Source: Faecalicatena faecalis (GTDB taxonomy: Bacteria; Bacillota; Clostridia; Lachnospirales; Lachnospiraceae). Taken from it: a stretch of 64,000 nucleotides of DNA. The stretch is from the NCBI RefSeq assembly GCF_012524165.2, contig NZ_JABACJ020000029.1, positions 55,639 through 119,638 of the forward strand, read 5' to 3'. The notes under the pieces were generated by a model, which worked only from the letters and a program-made list of their open reading frames with translations, had not been told where the DNA came from and made no database searches. The position numbers and the translations under genes were made by a program. This document shows, piece after piece, positions 26,439 to 34,822 of the stretch; within the stretch, counting starts at the first letter, position 1; each line of letters begins with the position of its first letter.

Positions 26439-28796
26439 ATGAAGTTTACAGAAGGCTATTGGGAAAAGAACGAACGTGCAAATGCACAGTATGCAGTCCA
26501 GGCATTTGTGGTAGAAGAAATAGAAAACGGCATGCGTGTGACTGCACCGCTCCACAGGATCACGGACCGTGCGGGTGCTTTAGATGTGGGGACGATTACA
26601 ACAGAATTTATAGCGGTCAGAAAAGACGTGATTGGTGTTCGCAGTTATCATTTCGAGGGATATGAGAAGAAAGAGCCAAAATTCGATCTGAATCAGGATA
26701 AACAGGATGTTCAAGTAGAAGTCAACGAGGATGAAGCAGTCATGACTGCCGGAAGAATGACGGTGCGAGTGGACCGTAAGGATTTTAAGATTACTTATGA
26801 GGCAGATGAGAATGTCCTGACTTCCTGTGGTTTCCGCAATCTGGGATACATGCAGTATGATAGGAAGAGACTTACCAAGTTCCCAGAAGAGAATTATATG
26901 GCTGCAGACTACATACCATATATGCTGACAGAGCTGTCATTGGCGCCCGGAGAGTGTGTATACGGGCTGGGAGAGAGATTCACAGCATTTGTGAAAAATG
27001 GACAGGTCGTGGACTGCTGGAATGAGGATGGCGGTACGGCGTCACAGATAGCGTACAAAAATATTCCATTCTATGTGACAAATAAGCACTATGGTGTATT
27101 TGTAGATCATAGCGATAATGTATCGTTTGAGGTGGCAAGTGAAAAAGTAGAGGCCGTCGGGTTTTCCGTAAAAGGGGAGGAGATACGATACAATATTATT
27201 TATGGGGATAATATCAAAGATGTACTGGTGCATTATACAGACTTGACTGGGAAACCGGCACTTCCACCGGCATGGTCCTTCGGTCTGTGGTTGTCTACCT
27301 CTTTTACGACCAATTATGATGAAGAAACCACCAGTTCCTTTATTCAGGGGATGGAGGATCGAGACTTACCGCTGGATGTGTTCCATTTTGACTGTTTCTG
27401 GATGAAGGAATTCCATTGGTGCGACTTTGAGTGGGATAACAGGATTTTTCCAGATGTGGAAGGAATGCTTAGACGTTATAAAGAAAAAGGCTTGAAAATT
27501 TGTGTGTGGATCAATCCATATATTTCCCAGGGAACAAAGTTTTTCCGGGAAGGGCTGGAAAATGGGTATCTGTTAAAACGTGCAGATGGCCGGGGAATTA
27601 AGCAAGTGGATAACTGGCAGCCAGGGATGGGGCTGGTGGATTTTACAAATCCCGATGCTGTAAAGTGGTATACCGCAAAGCTAAAAACACTCCTGGATAT
27701 GGGCGTAGATTGTTTTAAGACTGATTTTGGCGAGCGGATTCCGGTGGATGTGGAATATTATGATGGTTCCAATCCTTGGGGAATGCATAATTATTATACA
27801 AAACTTTATAATACAGCAGTATTTGAATTGTTAAAGAAAGAAAAAGGGGAAGGTGAAGCTGTCCTATTTGCAAGAAGTGCGACAGTAGGAGGTCAGCAGT
27901 TCCCGGTGCATTGGGGCGGTGATTGCTCTGCATCTTATCAGTCTATGGCGGAAAGCCTGCGCGGCGGCTTGTCATTTACTCTATCTGGATTTTCATTTTG
28001 GAGCCATGATATCGGGGGATTCGAGCTTACTGCAAGCCCAGATGTATATAAGAGGTGGCTGCAGTTTGGTCTGCTGTCTACACACAGCCGTCTTCACGGT
28101 TCTAAGAGCTACAGAGTACCGTGGCTGTTTGATGATGAGGCGGTGGAAGTCTGTCGGAAATTTACGAAGCTAAAACTTCGACTTATGCCATATATTTATC
28201 AGATGGCAGTGCTTTCTCACCAGACAGGAATTCCGTCCATGCGGGCGATGATTATGGAGTTCGAGAAAGATCCGGCTGTCAAATATTTGGATATGCAGTA
28301 TATGCTTGGTGACAGTATTTTGGTCGCTCCGGTATTTTCGGCAGATGGAAAGGTGGAATATTATCTGCCGAAAGGAACCTGGACACATCTGCTTACGGGA
28401 GAAAAGAAGGAGGGCGGTATCTGGTATGAAGAGACCTACGACTTTTTGTCTCTCCCTCTGTTCGTCAGAGAGAATACTCTACTTCCGATCGGGTCGAATG
28501 AGGAGACGGCTGAATATGATTTTGCAAAAGATGTGCAGATTCAGGTCTATGAGCTGGTGGAAGAAAAAGAAGTTCTTTGTCAAGTACCAGACCGTAAAGG
28601 GAATGTGAGCCTGACGGTGAAAGCAGAAAGAAAAGGAAATCAAATAATCCTGGGAACTTCCAAAGTAGAGAATATGACCTACTTGCTTAGGAATATCACG
28701 GAAGTGAAGAGCGTGTCCGGGGCACAGGTGAAAGAAATCACAGAACAAGGAATCGTGCTATTGCCAAGTGATGAAAAGGTAGTTGTGGAATTATAA
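26439..28796 (+). CDS. yicI: Alpha-xylosidase, GH31 (YicI type)
   Basis: This cytoplasmic retaining glycosidase releases alpha-linked xylose from isoprimeverose and xyloglucan fragments. The 785-residue protein has the GH31 N-terminal beta-sandwich, TIM barrel and two C-terminal beta domains. The nucleophile Asp429 lies in CFKTDFGERIP, the form of the motif that marks YicI-type xylosidases. The acid/base Asp495 lies in HWGGDCSASYQSM, 66 residues later as in YicI. No signal peptide is seen. It works with the GPH symporter upstream. Confidence 0.93.
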   Translation: MKFTEGYWEKNERANAQYAVQAFVVEEIENGMRVTAPLHRITDRAGALDVGTITTEFIAVRKDVIGVRSYHFEGYEKKEPKFDLNQDKQDVQVEVNEDEAVMTAGRMTVRVDRKDFKITYEADENVLTSCGFRNLGYMQYDRKRLTKFPEENYMAADYIPYMLTELSLAPGECVYGLGERFTAFVKNGQVVDCWNEDGGTASQIAYKNIPFYVTNKHYGVFVDHSDNVSFEVASEKVEAVGFSVKGEEIRYNIIYGDNIKDVLVHYTDLTGKPALPPAWSFGLWLSTSFTTNYDEETTSSFIQGMEDRDLPLDVFHFDCFWMKEFHWCDFEWDNRIFPDVEGMLRRYKEKGLKICVWINPYISQGTKFFREGLENGYLLKRADGRGIKQVDNWQPGMGLVDFTNPDAVKWYTAKLKTLLDMGVDCFKTDFGERIPVDVEYYDGSNPWGMHNYYTKLYNTAVFELLKKEKGEGEAVLFARSATVGGQQFPVHWGGDCSASYQSMAESLRGGLSFTLSGFSFWSHDIGGFELTASPDVYKRWLQFGLLSTHSRLHGSKSYRVPWLFDDEAVEVCRKFTKLKLRLMPYIYQMAVLSHQTGIPSMRAMIMEFEKDPAVKYLDMQYMLGDSILVAPVFSADGKVEYYLPKGTWTHLLTGEKKEGGIWYEETYDFLSLPLFVRENTLLPIGSNEETAEYDFAKDVQIQVYELVEEKEVLCQVPDRKGNVSLTVKAERKGNQIILGTSKVENMTYLLRNITEVKSVSGAQVKEITEQGIVLLPSDEKVVVEL

Positions 28797-28869
28797 AATG
28801 GATAGAAAGAATATCTGCTTTGGTTAAAGATGGTGCTGGGATGAACTATGAGATCATAAAATAATAGGC

Positions 28870-28897
28870 TTTACATTTTTGTCGAACGCCGTATAAT
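28870..28897 (+). promoter_or_regulatory. Sigma-A promoter of the DUF1275 gene
   Basis: TTTACA (28870-28875) and TATAAT (28892-28897) lie 16 bp apart and 33 bp before the ATG of the next gene. Confidence 0.65.
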
Positions 28898-28930
28898 AGG
28901 AAAAGAAATATATGGCGGGAGGTTATCGGG

Positions 28931-29608
28931 ATGACAAAGAGGAAAGCACAGCAGATGTCTGAGTCTATGACGCTGGCAGTATTCCTGACGTTGGCAGGCG
29001 GATTTCAGGATGCCTATTCTTATAACTGCCGGGGAAAAGTATTTGCAAATGCCCAGACAGGAAATATCGTGCTGCTGGGGCAGAACCTTGCACAGGGACA
29101 TTTTCAGAATGCACTGCATTACCTGATGCCTCTGGCGGCATTCATTGGCGGAGTCTATGTGACCGAGTGGGTGCACCATTTATATAAAGAGTATGAAAAA
29201 TTGCACTGGCGGCAGATCGTGTTGATTGTGGAAACGGTACTTCTGCTTATCGTCGGCCTGCTTCCACATTCTATGGATATGCTTGCAAATGTGCTGATGT
29301 CCTTTGCCTGTGCCATGCAGGTGAACAGCTTTCGAAAGTTCAGGGGGATTCCCTGTGCGACAACCATGTGCATCGGGAATATGCGCAGTGCGACTGAGAT
29401 GCTGTGCAGATACCATATCACAAAAGATCAGGAACTGAAAAGAAAAAGTATGCACTACTACTTTGTTATCCTGATCTTTGCAATTGGTGCAGCCATGGGT
29501 GCACTGATGAGCATTCATATGGGACTGCGTGTCATCTGGACGGCAGCAGGGCTTTTGTTCGTTGGATTTGTACTGATGTTTGTAAAGGAAGATTTAGAAA
29601 AGGTATAG
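28931..29608 (+). CDS. YoaK-family (DUF1275) membrane protein
   Basis: The 225-residue protein has about six hydrophobic helices and the conserved N-terminal motif LTLAGGFQDAYSYNCRGKVFANAQTGN, whose NAQTGN block marks DUF1275. The family is widespread in bacteria and has no established biochemical role. The gene has its own promoter and terminator, so it is a single-gene unit. Confidence 0.88.
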   Translation: MTKRKAQQMSESMTLAVFLTLAGGFQDAYSYNCRGKVFANAQTGNIVLLGQNLAQGHFQNALHYLMPLAAFIGGVYVTEWVHHLYKEYEKLHWRQIVLIVETVLLLIVGLLPHSMDMLANVLMSFACAMQVNSFRKFRGIPCATTMCIGNMRSATEMLCRYHITKDQELKRKSMHYYFVILIFAIGAAMGALMSIHMGLRVIWTAAGLLFVGFVLMFVKEDLEKV

Positions 29609-29641
29609 AGGGAAAGCGGACTGGACTATGGGAATATATTG

Positions 29642-29668
29642 GGGAATGTTTCATAATGGGGCATTCCC
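29642..29668 (+). terminator. Terminator of the DUF1275 gene
   Basis: GGGAATG (29642-29648) pairs with CATTCCC (29662-29668), followed by TCTTTTCT. It lies 33 bp after the stop codon. Confidence 0.65.
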
Positions 29669-30035
29669 TCTTTTCTATTGCAGCCAAATTATATTTTGTG
29701 GTAAGCTGAATGCATCCGAAGTAATATCCGGGGCATTTCAAACATTCTTTAAATTAATTCACAGTGGAATCACAGATTCCATTCCAAGGGTCGTTCGCCC
29801 GTTTATTCAATGTTTGAAAATTAAAAATAAGTTGTAAGTAAAGGTCTGAATTGGAAGCTGGTGATGTCTATTGCTTGCATGATACTTGTCAGTAAGTATG
29901 AAGAGATGAAAATTAGGAAGTAAATGGAGCTTTGGTATACTGCCGGAGTTTCCTGGAGTGTGTTTATGAGGTGCTGGTGGACCGGCAGAGTCGGTAAATC
30001 AGTGGATGAATCGTCTGACAAGGAGAAAATGAAAT
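29669..30035. other. Intergenic stretch with no recognised gene
   Basis: I find no gene in this 367-bp gap. Short open frames occur on both strands but have no ribosome sites or recognisable features. The last ~180 bp carries many stops in all frames and might be a decayed remnant of an earlier Rpn-type gene, but I cannot show that. Confidence 0.4.
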
Positions 30036-31049
30036 ATGGGAAAAGGCAATGTATATATGAAACACTGGCTTTCTGACAAAGAACGTTTTTCTGATTTTGT
30101 AAATGGTTCTTTGTTTCAGGGCAGAAAAGTTTTTACGGCGGAAAGCCTTCAAAAGGAAGATACAGAACATGGCCTGGTCATTCGGAAACCGGATGGAGAG
30201 GAGATAACGGTACAGCGATATCGGGACATTTGCATGACAGCCAAAGATGGGACCAGGGTTGTAATACTGGCTTGCGAAAATCAGGAAGAAATCCATTATG
30301 GGATGCCGGTACGAGGGATGTTGTACGATGCGCTTAGTTATGTGGACCAGGTCAATGAGATACGCAAAGGGCGGCGAAATCAGAAAGAACTGAAACGTTC
30401 TGCAGAGTTCCTGTCTGGGATGAAACAGACGGCTCTGCTGTACCCGGTAGTCACACTGATATTTTATTATGGTGAAAAGGACTGGGATGGAAAGCAGGAC
30501 CTGCATAGTTTGTTCGGAATTGAACGGGAAGAATACAAGATGTTGAAAAAGTATGTGCCGAATTATAGTATTAATTTGATTGACCCAAGAAAAATTGGGG
30601 ACTTGACGTGTTTTCAAACAAATTTACAGATGGTTTTTGGTATGCTAAAATATAGGAAAAATAAAGATGGATTATTAAAATATGTACAAGAGAATAAGGT
30701 ATATTTTAGTCGGATAGATGAAGAGTCATATAATGCGCTCCGGGTTCTTCTAGGATCTGAACAGAGCCTAAAGGCAATGGAGGAGCGGACAGGAGGAATT
30801 GATATGTGTAAAGCTTTGGATGATTTATATCAGGATGGAATTGCGGAAGGAATGGAAAAGGGAATAGAAAAAGGAATGGAAGCCAAAATTGTGGCTATGA
30901 TCAGAAAAAAGTTAGGGAAAGGGATGAGTATTTCTGAGATTGCAGATGATTTGGAATTGGAGCTGTCTTATGTTCAGAAGGTCATAGATCTGTTATCGGA
31001 AAATATGGAGCAGACGGATTTAGAGGTGGCTGAGAGAATGATTGGATAG
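30036..31049 (+). CDS. Rpn/YhgA-type PD-(D/E)XK nuclease
   Basis: The 337-residue protein belongs to the Rpn family (recombination-promoting nuclease, formerly YhgA-like putative transposases). The N-terminal nuclease core includes DICMTAKDGTRVVILACENQEEIHYGMPVR, where the acidic residue and the ENQ segment fit a PD-(D/E)XK active site, followed by the YDALSYVDQ block. The C-terminal ~60 residues contain Glu/Lys-rich short repeats (GIAEGMEKGIEKGMEAKI) and a small helical domain. In E. coli Rpn proteins degrade DNA and raise recA-independent recombination. Some are now linked to phage defence, so this may be a defence gene in an otherwise core region. It ends at a strong terminator. Confidence 0.82.
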   Translation: MGKGNVYMKHWLSDKERFSDFVNGSLFQGRKVFTAESLQKEDTEHGLVIRKPDGEEITVQRYRDICMTAKDGTRVVILACENQEEIHYGMPVRGMLYDALSYVDQVNEIRKGRRNQKELKRSAEFLSGMKQTALLYPVVTLIFYYGEKDWDGKQDLHSLFGIEREEYKMLKKYVPNYSINLIDPRKIGDLTCFQTNLQMVFGMLKYRKNKDGLLKYVQENKVYFSRIDEESYNALRVLLGSEQSLKAMEERTGGIDMCKALDDLYQDGIAEGMEKGIEKGMEAKIVAMIRKKLGKGMSISEIADDLELELSYVQKVIDLLSENMEQTDLEVAERMIG

Positions 31050-31062
31050 AACGATTATTTTG

Positions 31063-31095
31063 TTGGGCGAAAGTAAAACAGGTACTTTCGCCCAA
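31063..31095 (+). terminator. Strong terminator after the Rpn gene
   Basis: TTGGGCGAAAGTA (31063-31075) and TACTTTCGCCCAA (31083-31095) form a perfect 13-bp stem with a 7-base loop, followed by TATTTTTT. Confidence 0.92.
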
Positions 31096-31173
31096 TATTT
31101 TTTGCCCGATATAAGAAAATGATTTAGATTGTAATACATGTCTGATATCGGATAGCTTCTGAATTTTCGTTGT

Positions 31174-33024
31174 TTATAAAATCTGAATTTTATATTTTTC
31201 TAACCAATAATTCACCTGCAGCATATAGGCCAGCATCTGTGGTCCGGCCATTAACTGTCCATACCATGGTTTTCCGTAATCAGATGGGCTGTTCAAAAAA
31301 TCGTTGACTTTTCTGGTATCCAGCAGTGTACGAATCGGAGCGTTGGAATCTGCCAGGACTTCTTTTAGTTCGTCACCAAGGAGTTTTTCATATGCCGGGT
31401 CATAGGTTTTCGGATAAGGACTCTTTTTTCTCCATAGGATTTCTTCTGGCAGAAGTCCCTCTCCTGCATGACGCAGCAATCCTTTTACGATTCCATCAGG
31501 ACATTTCATTTCCCAAGGAACATTGAAGATATATTCTACAATGCGGTAATCTGCAAATGGTACGCGAGCCTCCAGTCCATGATACATGCTGGTACGGTCC
31601 ATTCGGTCTACCAGAGTTACCATGAACCAGCGCAGGTTCAGGTATGCGATTTCCCGACGGCGTTTTTCTTCCGGAGTATCTTCTGCAAGGCGGGGCGTCT
31701 CGCGGATGGTCTTTTCATAGGCAGCATGAGCATATTCGTCCATGTGCAGCTCACGGATGACACTATCATCTAATAGTGCCTGCCGAGGCTCCATGCTCAT
31801 GGACCATGGAAAAGCATCTGTTTTAAAAGCTTTTTCGTTATGGAACCATGGATAACCGCCGAAAATTTCATCAGCACATTCGCCAGTCAGGGTGACTTTA
31901 TTGTAATTTGTGACTTCGGAACAAAAATACAGCATGGAAGACTCTACATCCGCCATACAAGGCAGATCTCTGGCATCCACTGCTTGATAGAGGCAGTCTA
32001 ACTGATTTTGATTGCTGCATTCCAGAAAACGGTGGTTCGTACCGCAGTATTTTACCATCTGTTCTACGAAAGGACGGTCCTGGCTGGGCTGGAAGGAATT
32101 GGACTTAAAATATTTTTGATTTCCCACAAAGTCAAAGGAAAATGTGTTTAGGATCTTTCCTTGTTTCTTTAGTTCCCTTGCGCAGATTGCTGTTACCAGG
32201 CTGCTGTCTACTCCGCCGGAGAGGAAAGTACTGATCGGAAGGTCAGAAAGCATTTGTTTTTTTACGGAATCTTCTACAAGCCATGCAGTTTTTTCGATGG
32301 TTTCCTTCATAGAGTCAGTATGGGGATGACTTTCCAACTGCCAGTAAAATTCTTCGCTGCAGGAGGTACGGTCAAAGGTAATGCACTGTCCGGGCAGGAC
32401 TTCAAGCACATCCTTGAATACGCCTTTTCCATAAGTTTTAGCAGGTCCCAGTGCAAAAATCTCGCATAGGCCGTTCTTATCTATAATTGGTCTGATTCCC
32501 GGATAGGCAAATAGTCCTTTAATTTCGGAGGAAAATACTAAAGTTTCTCCAATCATCGTATAAAACAAAGGTTTGATGCCCAGTCGGTCACGGAACAGAA
32601 GTAGTTCTTCAGATGCAGAGTCCCATAAGGCGAATGCGAAAATTCCATTCAGCTTTTTGATATAATCCTTTCCATGCAGCATATAACCTGCCAGTACTAT
32701 CTCGGTATCACTTGTCGTCTGAAAATGAACTCCTTCCAGTGAAAGTTCTGCTTTTAGTTCCGCCATATTATAAACTTCACCATTGAAAATGATGGCACAT
32801 TCTCGGCCATTTGACCTTCTGATAAGAGGCTGATGGCCGGTTTTCAGGTCAATGACCTCCAGGCGGACATGAGCCAGACCACAGATGGAGCTTAAGTAAG
32901 TACCATCATCATCCGGTCCGCGCCGTTTCTGGGCGGCATTCATCCTTTCCAGAACATGTCGCCATTTGGGTTCCTCCGTTTTATAATCCACATACGGATT
33001 AAAAAATCCTGCTATTCCACACAT
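31174..33024 (-). CDS. asnB: Asparagine synthetase, glutamine-hydrolysing
   Basis: AsnB converts aspartate to asparagine using ATP and glutamine-derived ammonia. The 616-residue protein starts MCGIAGFFN, so Cys2 is the N-terminal nucleophile of the class II glutaminase. RLGIKPLFY and the glutamine-site NGEVYN segment follow. The C-terminal synthetase has the ATP pyrophosphatase loop STFLSGGVDSSLV and ARVPFADYRIVEY. Both halves look intact. It lies downstream of the dipicolinate synthase genes in the same direction, separated by a 66-bp-period direct duplication. Confidence 0.93.
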   Translation of the reverse strand: MCGIAGFFNPYVDYKTEEPKWRHVLERMNAAQKRRGPDDDGTYLSSICGLAHVRLEVIDLKTGHQPLIRRSNGRECAIIFNGEVYNMAELKAELSLEGVHFQTTSDTEIVLAGYMLHGKDYIKKLNGIFAFALWDSASEELLLFRDRLGIKPLFYTMIGETLVFSSEIKGLFAYPGIRPIIDKNGLCEIFALGPAKTYGKGVFKDVLEVLPGQCITFDRTSCSEEFYWQLESHPHTDSMKETIEKTAWLVEDSVKKQMLSDLPISTFLSGGVDSSLVTAICARELKKQGKILNTFSFDFVGNQKYFKSNSFQPSQDRPFVEQMVKYCGTNHRFLECSNQNQLDCLYQAVDARDLPCMADVESSMLYFCSEVTNYNKVTLTGECADEIFGGYPWFHNEKAFKTDAFPWSMSMEPRQALLDDSVIRELHMDEYAHAAYEKTIRETPRLAEDTPEEKRRREIAYLNLRWFMVTLVDRMDRTSMYHGLEARVPFADYRIVEYIFNVPWEMKCPDGIVKGLLRHAGEGLLPEEILWRKKSPYPKTYDPAYEKLLGDELKEVLADSNAPIRTLLDTRKVNDFLNSPSDYGKPWYGQLMAGPQMLAYMLQVNYWLEKYKIQIL

Positions 33025-33041
33025 TTTTAAGTCTCCTTTTA

Positions 33042-33163
33042 TATACCTTATATTGCGGCTCTGCCGCAGTCCGCCCGAAGGGCATGAGTTACGGGATGCC
33101 CTCTGGGTATACCTTATATTGCGGCTCTGCCGCAGTCCGCCCGAAGGGCATGAGTTACGGGAT
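33042..33163. repeat. Direct duplication, 56-bp identical units at 66-bp period
   Basis: The unit from TATACCTTATATTGCGG to GAGTTACGGGAT occurs at 33042-33097 and again at 33108-33163. Inside each copy is a small palindrome GCGGCTCTGCCGC and a GCCC/GGGC pair, so each can fold. It lies between dpaB and asnB and could be an extragenic repeat family member, an mRNA-stabilising structure, or a regulatory duplication. Confidence 0.85.
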
Positions 33164-33191
33164 TCCCTTCAGGGGCGGATTTGGACACGAG

Positions 33192-33770
33192 TTACTGGAT
33201 CACGGGCTGGTACTGGTGTCCCTCTAAAGCGGCTTCAATAGAAGGAATCAGCAGTTCTGTGTGTGCGATCATGGAATTTGGCTTTTTTTTCGGATTATCC
33301 TGCCCAAATGGAATGAAGTACACATTTTTGGCATTCATCAGAAGGCCGATATTTCTCATATTCATGCCCAGAGCATCATTGGTGGAAATCGAGATCAACA
33401 GAGGCTTGTTATTGCGCAGATGGGCCTTTGCCGCCATCAGAGCGGGAGTGTCTGTGATGCCGTTGGCAAGCTTCGCCAGGGTATTTCCGGTGCAGGGAAA
33501 CAGGACAAGGATATCCAGCAGACTGCCGGGGCCGATTGGTTCAGCCTGGGGAATGGTCAGCATCGGCTTCACACCTGTGATTTCTTCTGCCCGTTCAATA
33601 AAAGACTGGACTTTTCCAAAACGGCTGTCAAAGCTGCTTGCCGCATCAGAAAAAATGGTCTGTACAAGTGCTTCTTCGTCAACCAGCTTTTGAAGCTCTT
33701 GGAATGCTTTCTCAAAAGTACAGAAGGAGCCAGTAAAGGCTACCCCAATGGTTTTTCCTTTTAAAGACAA
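33192..33770 (-). CDS. dpaB: Dipicolinate synthase subunit B
   Basis: DpaB is the flavoprotein-like subunit that with DpaA makes dipicolinic acid in the mother cell of a sporulating bacterium. The 192-residue protein has the Rossmann-type start GKTIGVAFTGSFCTFEKAF and the conserved segments DILVLFPCTGNTLAKLANGI, LRNNKPLLISISTNDALG and NVYFIPFGQDNP. It follows dpaA by 6 bp. Its presence is strong evidence that the organism forms endospores. Expression would be under sigma-K or an equivalent, but I cannot see a clear promoter. Confidence 0.92.
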   Translation of the reverse strand: MSLKGKTIGVAFTGSFCTFEKAFQELQKLVDEEALVQTIFSDAASSFDSRFGKVQSFIERAEEITGVKPMLTIPQAEPIGPGSLLDILVLFPCTGNTLAKLANGITDTPALMAAKAHLRNNKPLLISISTNDALGMNMRNIGLLMNAKNVYFIPFGQDNPKKKPNSMIAHTELLIPSIEAALEGHQYQPVIQ

Positions 33771-33776
33771 TTTTGT

Positions 33777-34673
33777 TCACTCCTTATGGATCATATTATT
33801 TTTTTCAATGACCTCTTTTACTGCCTTTGCAGAGGAGGCCGGGGCGTATTTCCCGGGAAGGCCGGGGCACAATGCTGCTGTAAGGCCCAAGCGGCGTGCT
33901 TCGGCATAGTCCACCCCGCCGGGCGCAGAGGCAATATCAATGATTGTTACGGATGGTTTCATCTTCATCAAAAGAGGAGCAGTCAATACTTTTGCAGGAA
34001 TCGTATTGAAAATAAAGTCAAATTCCGCTGCCTGATCGGCGAACTCATCAAGCCCCCCCGCATTGTCGGCAAATGTTTTGGCGGCCGCGCATTCCTCTGG
34101 GTGATAGGAGCAGGCATAGACATCACAGAACATTCCTTTCAGATAGTGGATCAGCGTGCGGCCGCATTTCCCATAGCCAAGTACAGCACATCGGCTGTGG
34201 TGGAGATTTAACGGACTTCTCATGATTGCCTCGCAGACAGCACCTTCAGCGGTGGCAATCGTGTTATAGACAGAAAGGCAGCCATCTTGCATCAAATCGT
34301 AAATCAAAACACCGCTTTCTTGTGCGTTATTTTTAAAATCATCAGGCACGCAGCCGGCGAAAAAGGACTGTCCCGTGGTCAGCAGGTCAAGTAGAGAAGT
34401 AAGAAGAACGTCATGGTCCAGCACATTCTGGTTCAGATGGACACCATTTTTAGATAAAGGAATGGGGCAGATCACACAGCGTGAGAACCGGACAGCTTCC
34501 TCTAGGGAAGGGGCACAGGACACAAAAGCGGCATCGGAATACCGGCGTTCATCGGGAGCACCCATAAGAGCATAGTAAGTAACGCGGTTCTGGTGGTGTG
34601 CCAATTCCTCGGTCAGATAAACTTGCCGCATATCTCCTCCGATCACCGCGTAATCGTATTGTGGATATTCCAT
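33777..34673 (-). CDS. dpaA: Dipicolinate synthase subunit A
   Basis: DpaA is the NAD(P)-dependent oxidoreductase-like subunit of dipicolinate synthase. I chose the ATG at 34673, giving 298 residues that start MEYPQYDYAVIGGDMRQVYL, because CAGGAG lies 8 bp before it; an in-frame ATG at 34697 lies upstream of that site. The first Rossmann fold is YAVIGGD and the second CAVLGYGKCGRTLIHYLK. A Pro/Gly-rich C-terminal CPGLPGKYAPASSAKA segment is typical of the family. The pair dpaA-dpaB is an operon. Confidence 0.92.
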   Translation of the reverse strand: MEYPQYDYAVIGGDMRQVYLTEELAHHQNRVTYYALMGAPDERRYSDAAFVSCAPSLEEAVRFSRCVICPIPLSKNGVHLNQNVLDHDVLLTSLLDLLTTGQSFFAGCVPDDFKNNAQESGVLIYDLMQDGCLSVYNTIATAEGAVCEAIMRSPLNLHHSRCAVLGYGKCGRTLIHYLKGMFCDVYACSYHPEECAAAKTFADNAGGLDEFADQAAEFDFIFNTIPAKVLTAPLLMKMKPSVTIIDIASAPGGVDYAEARRLGLTAALCPGLPGKYAPASSAKAVKEVIEKNNMIHKE

Positions 34674-34773
34674 TATGAAACTCCTGACAAAATACAATTT
34701 TATTTATTATATGCAGAGAGAAAAATATGTGCTTATTTTCATTTCATGGATGGAAAATCAAACAACGTTCAGT

Positions 34774-34779
34774 TATAAT
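34774..34779 (+). promoter_or_regulatory. -10 element of guaA
   Basis: A consensus TATAAT lies 44 bp before the guaA ATG. The matching -35 (TGGAAA, 34751-34756) is weak. I see no purine riboswitch in the 150-bp gap. Confidence 0.5.
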
Positions 34780-34822
34780 AGAAGAGAATTTAAATCGTAC
34801 GAATAGAAGGAGAGGAAAACAA

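Noticed and set aside
29628..29837. Small plus-strand frame after the DUF1275 gene
   Set aside because: It overlaps the terminator hairpin, lacks a ribosome site and has no recognisable feature.
33053..33241. 62-codon frame reading through the duplicated repeat
   Set aside because: It only translates the duplicated extragenic unit twice (LRLCRSPPEGHELRD) and has no ribosome site.
34674..34822. Purine riboswitch upstream of guaA
   Set aside because: The gap is short and AT-rich, and I could not find the conserved three-way junction; only an ordinary -10 is visible.
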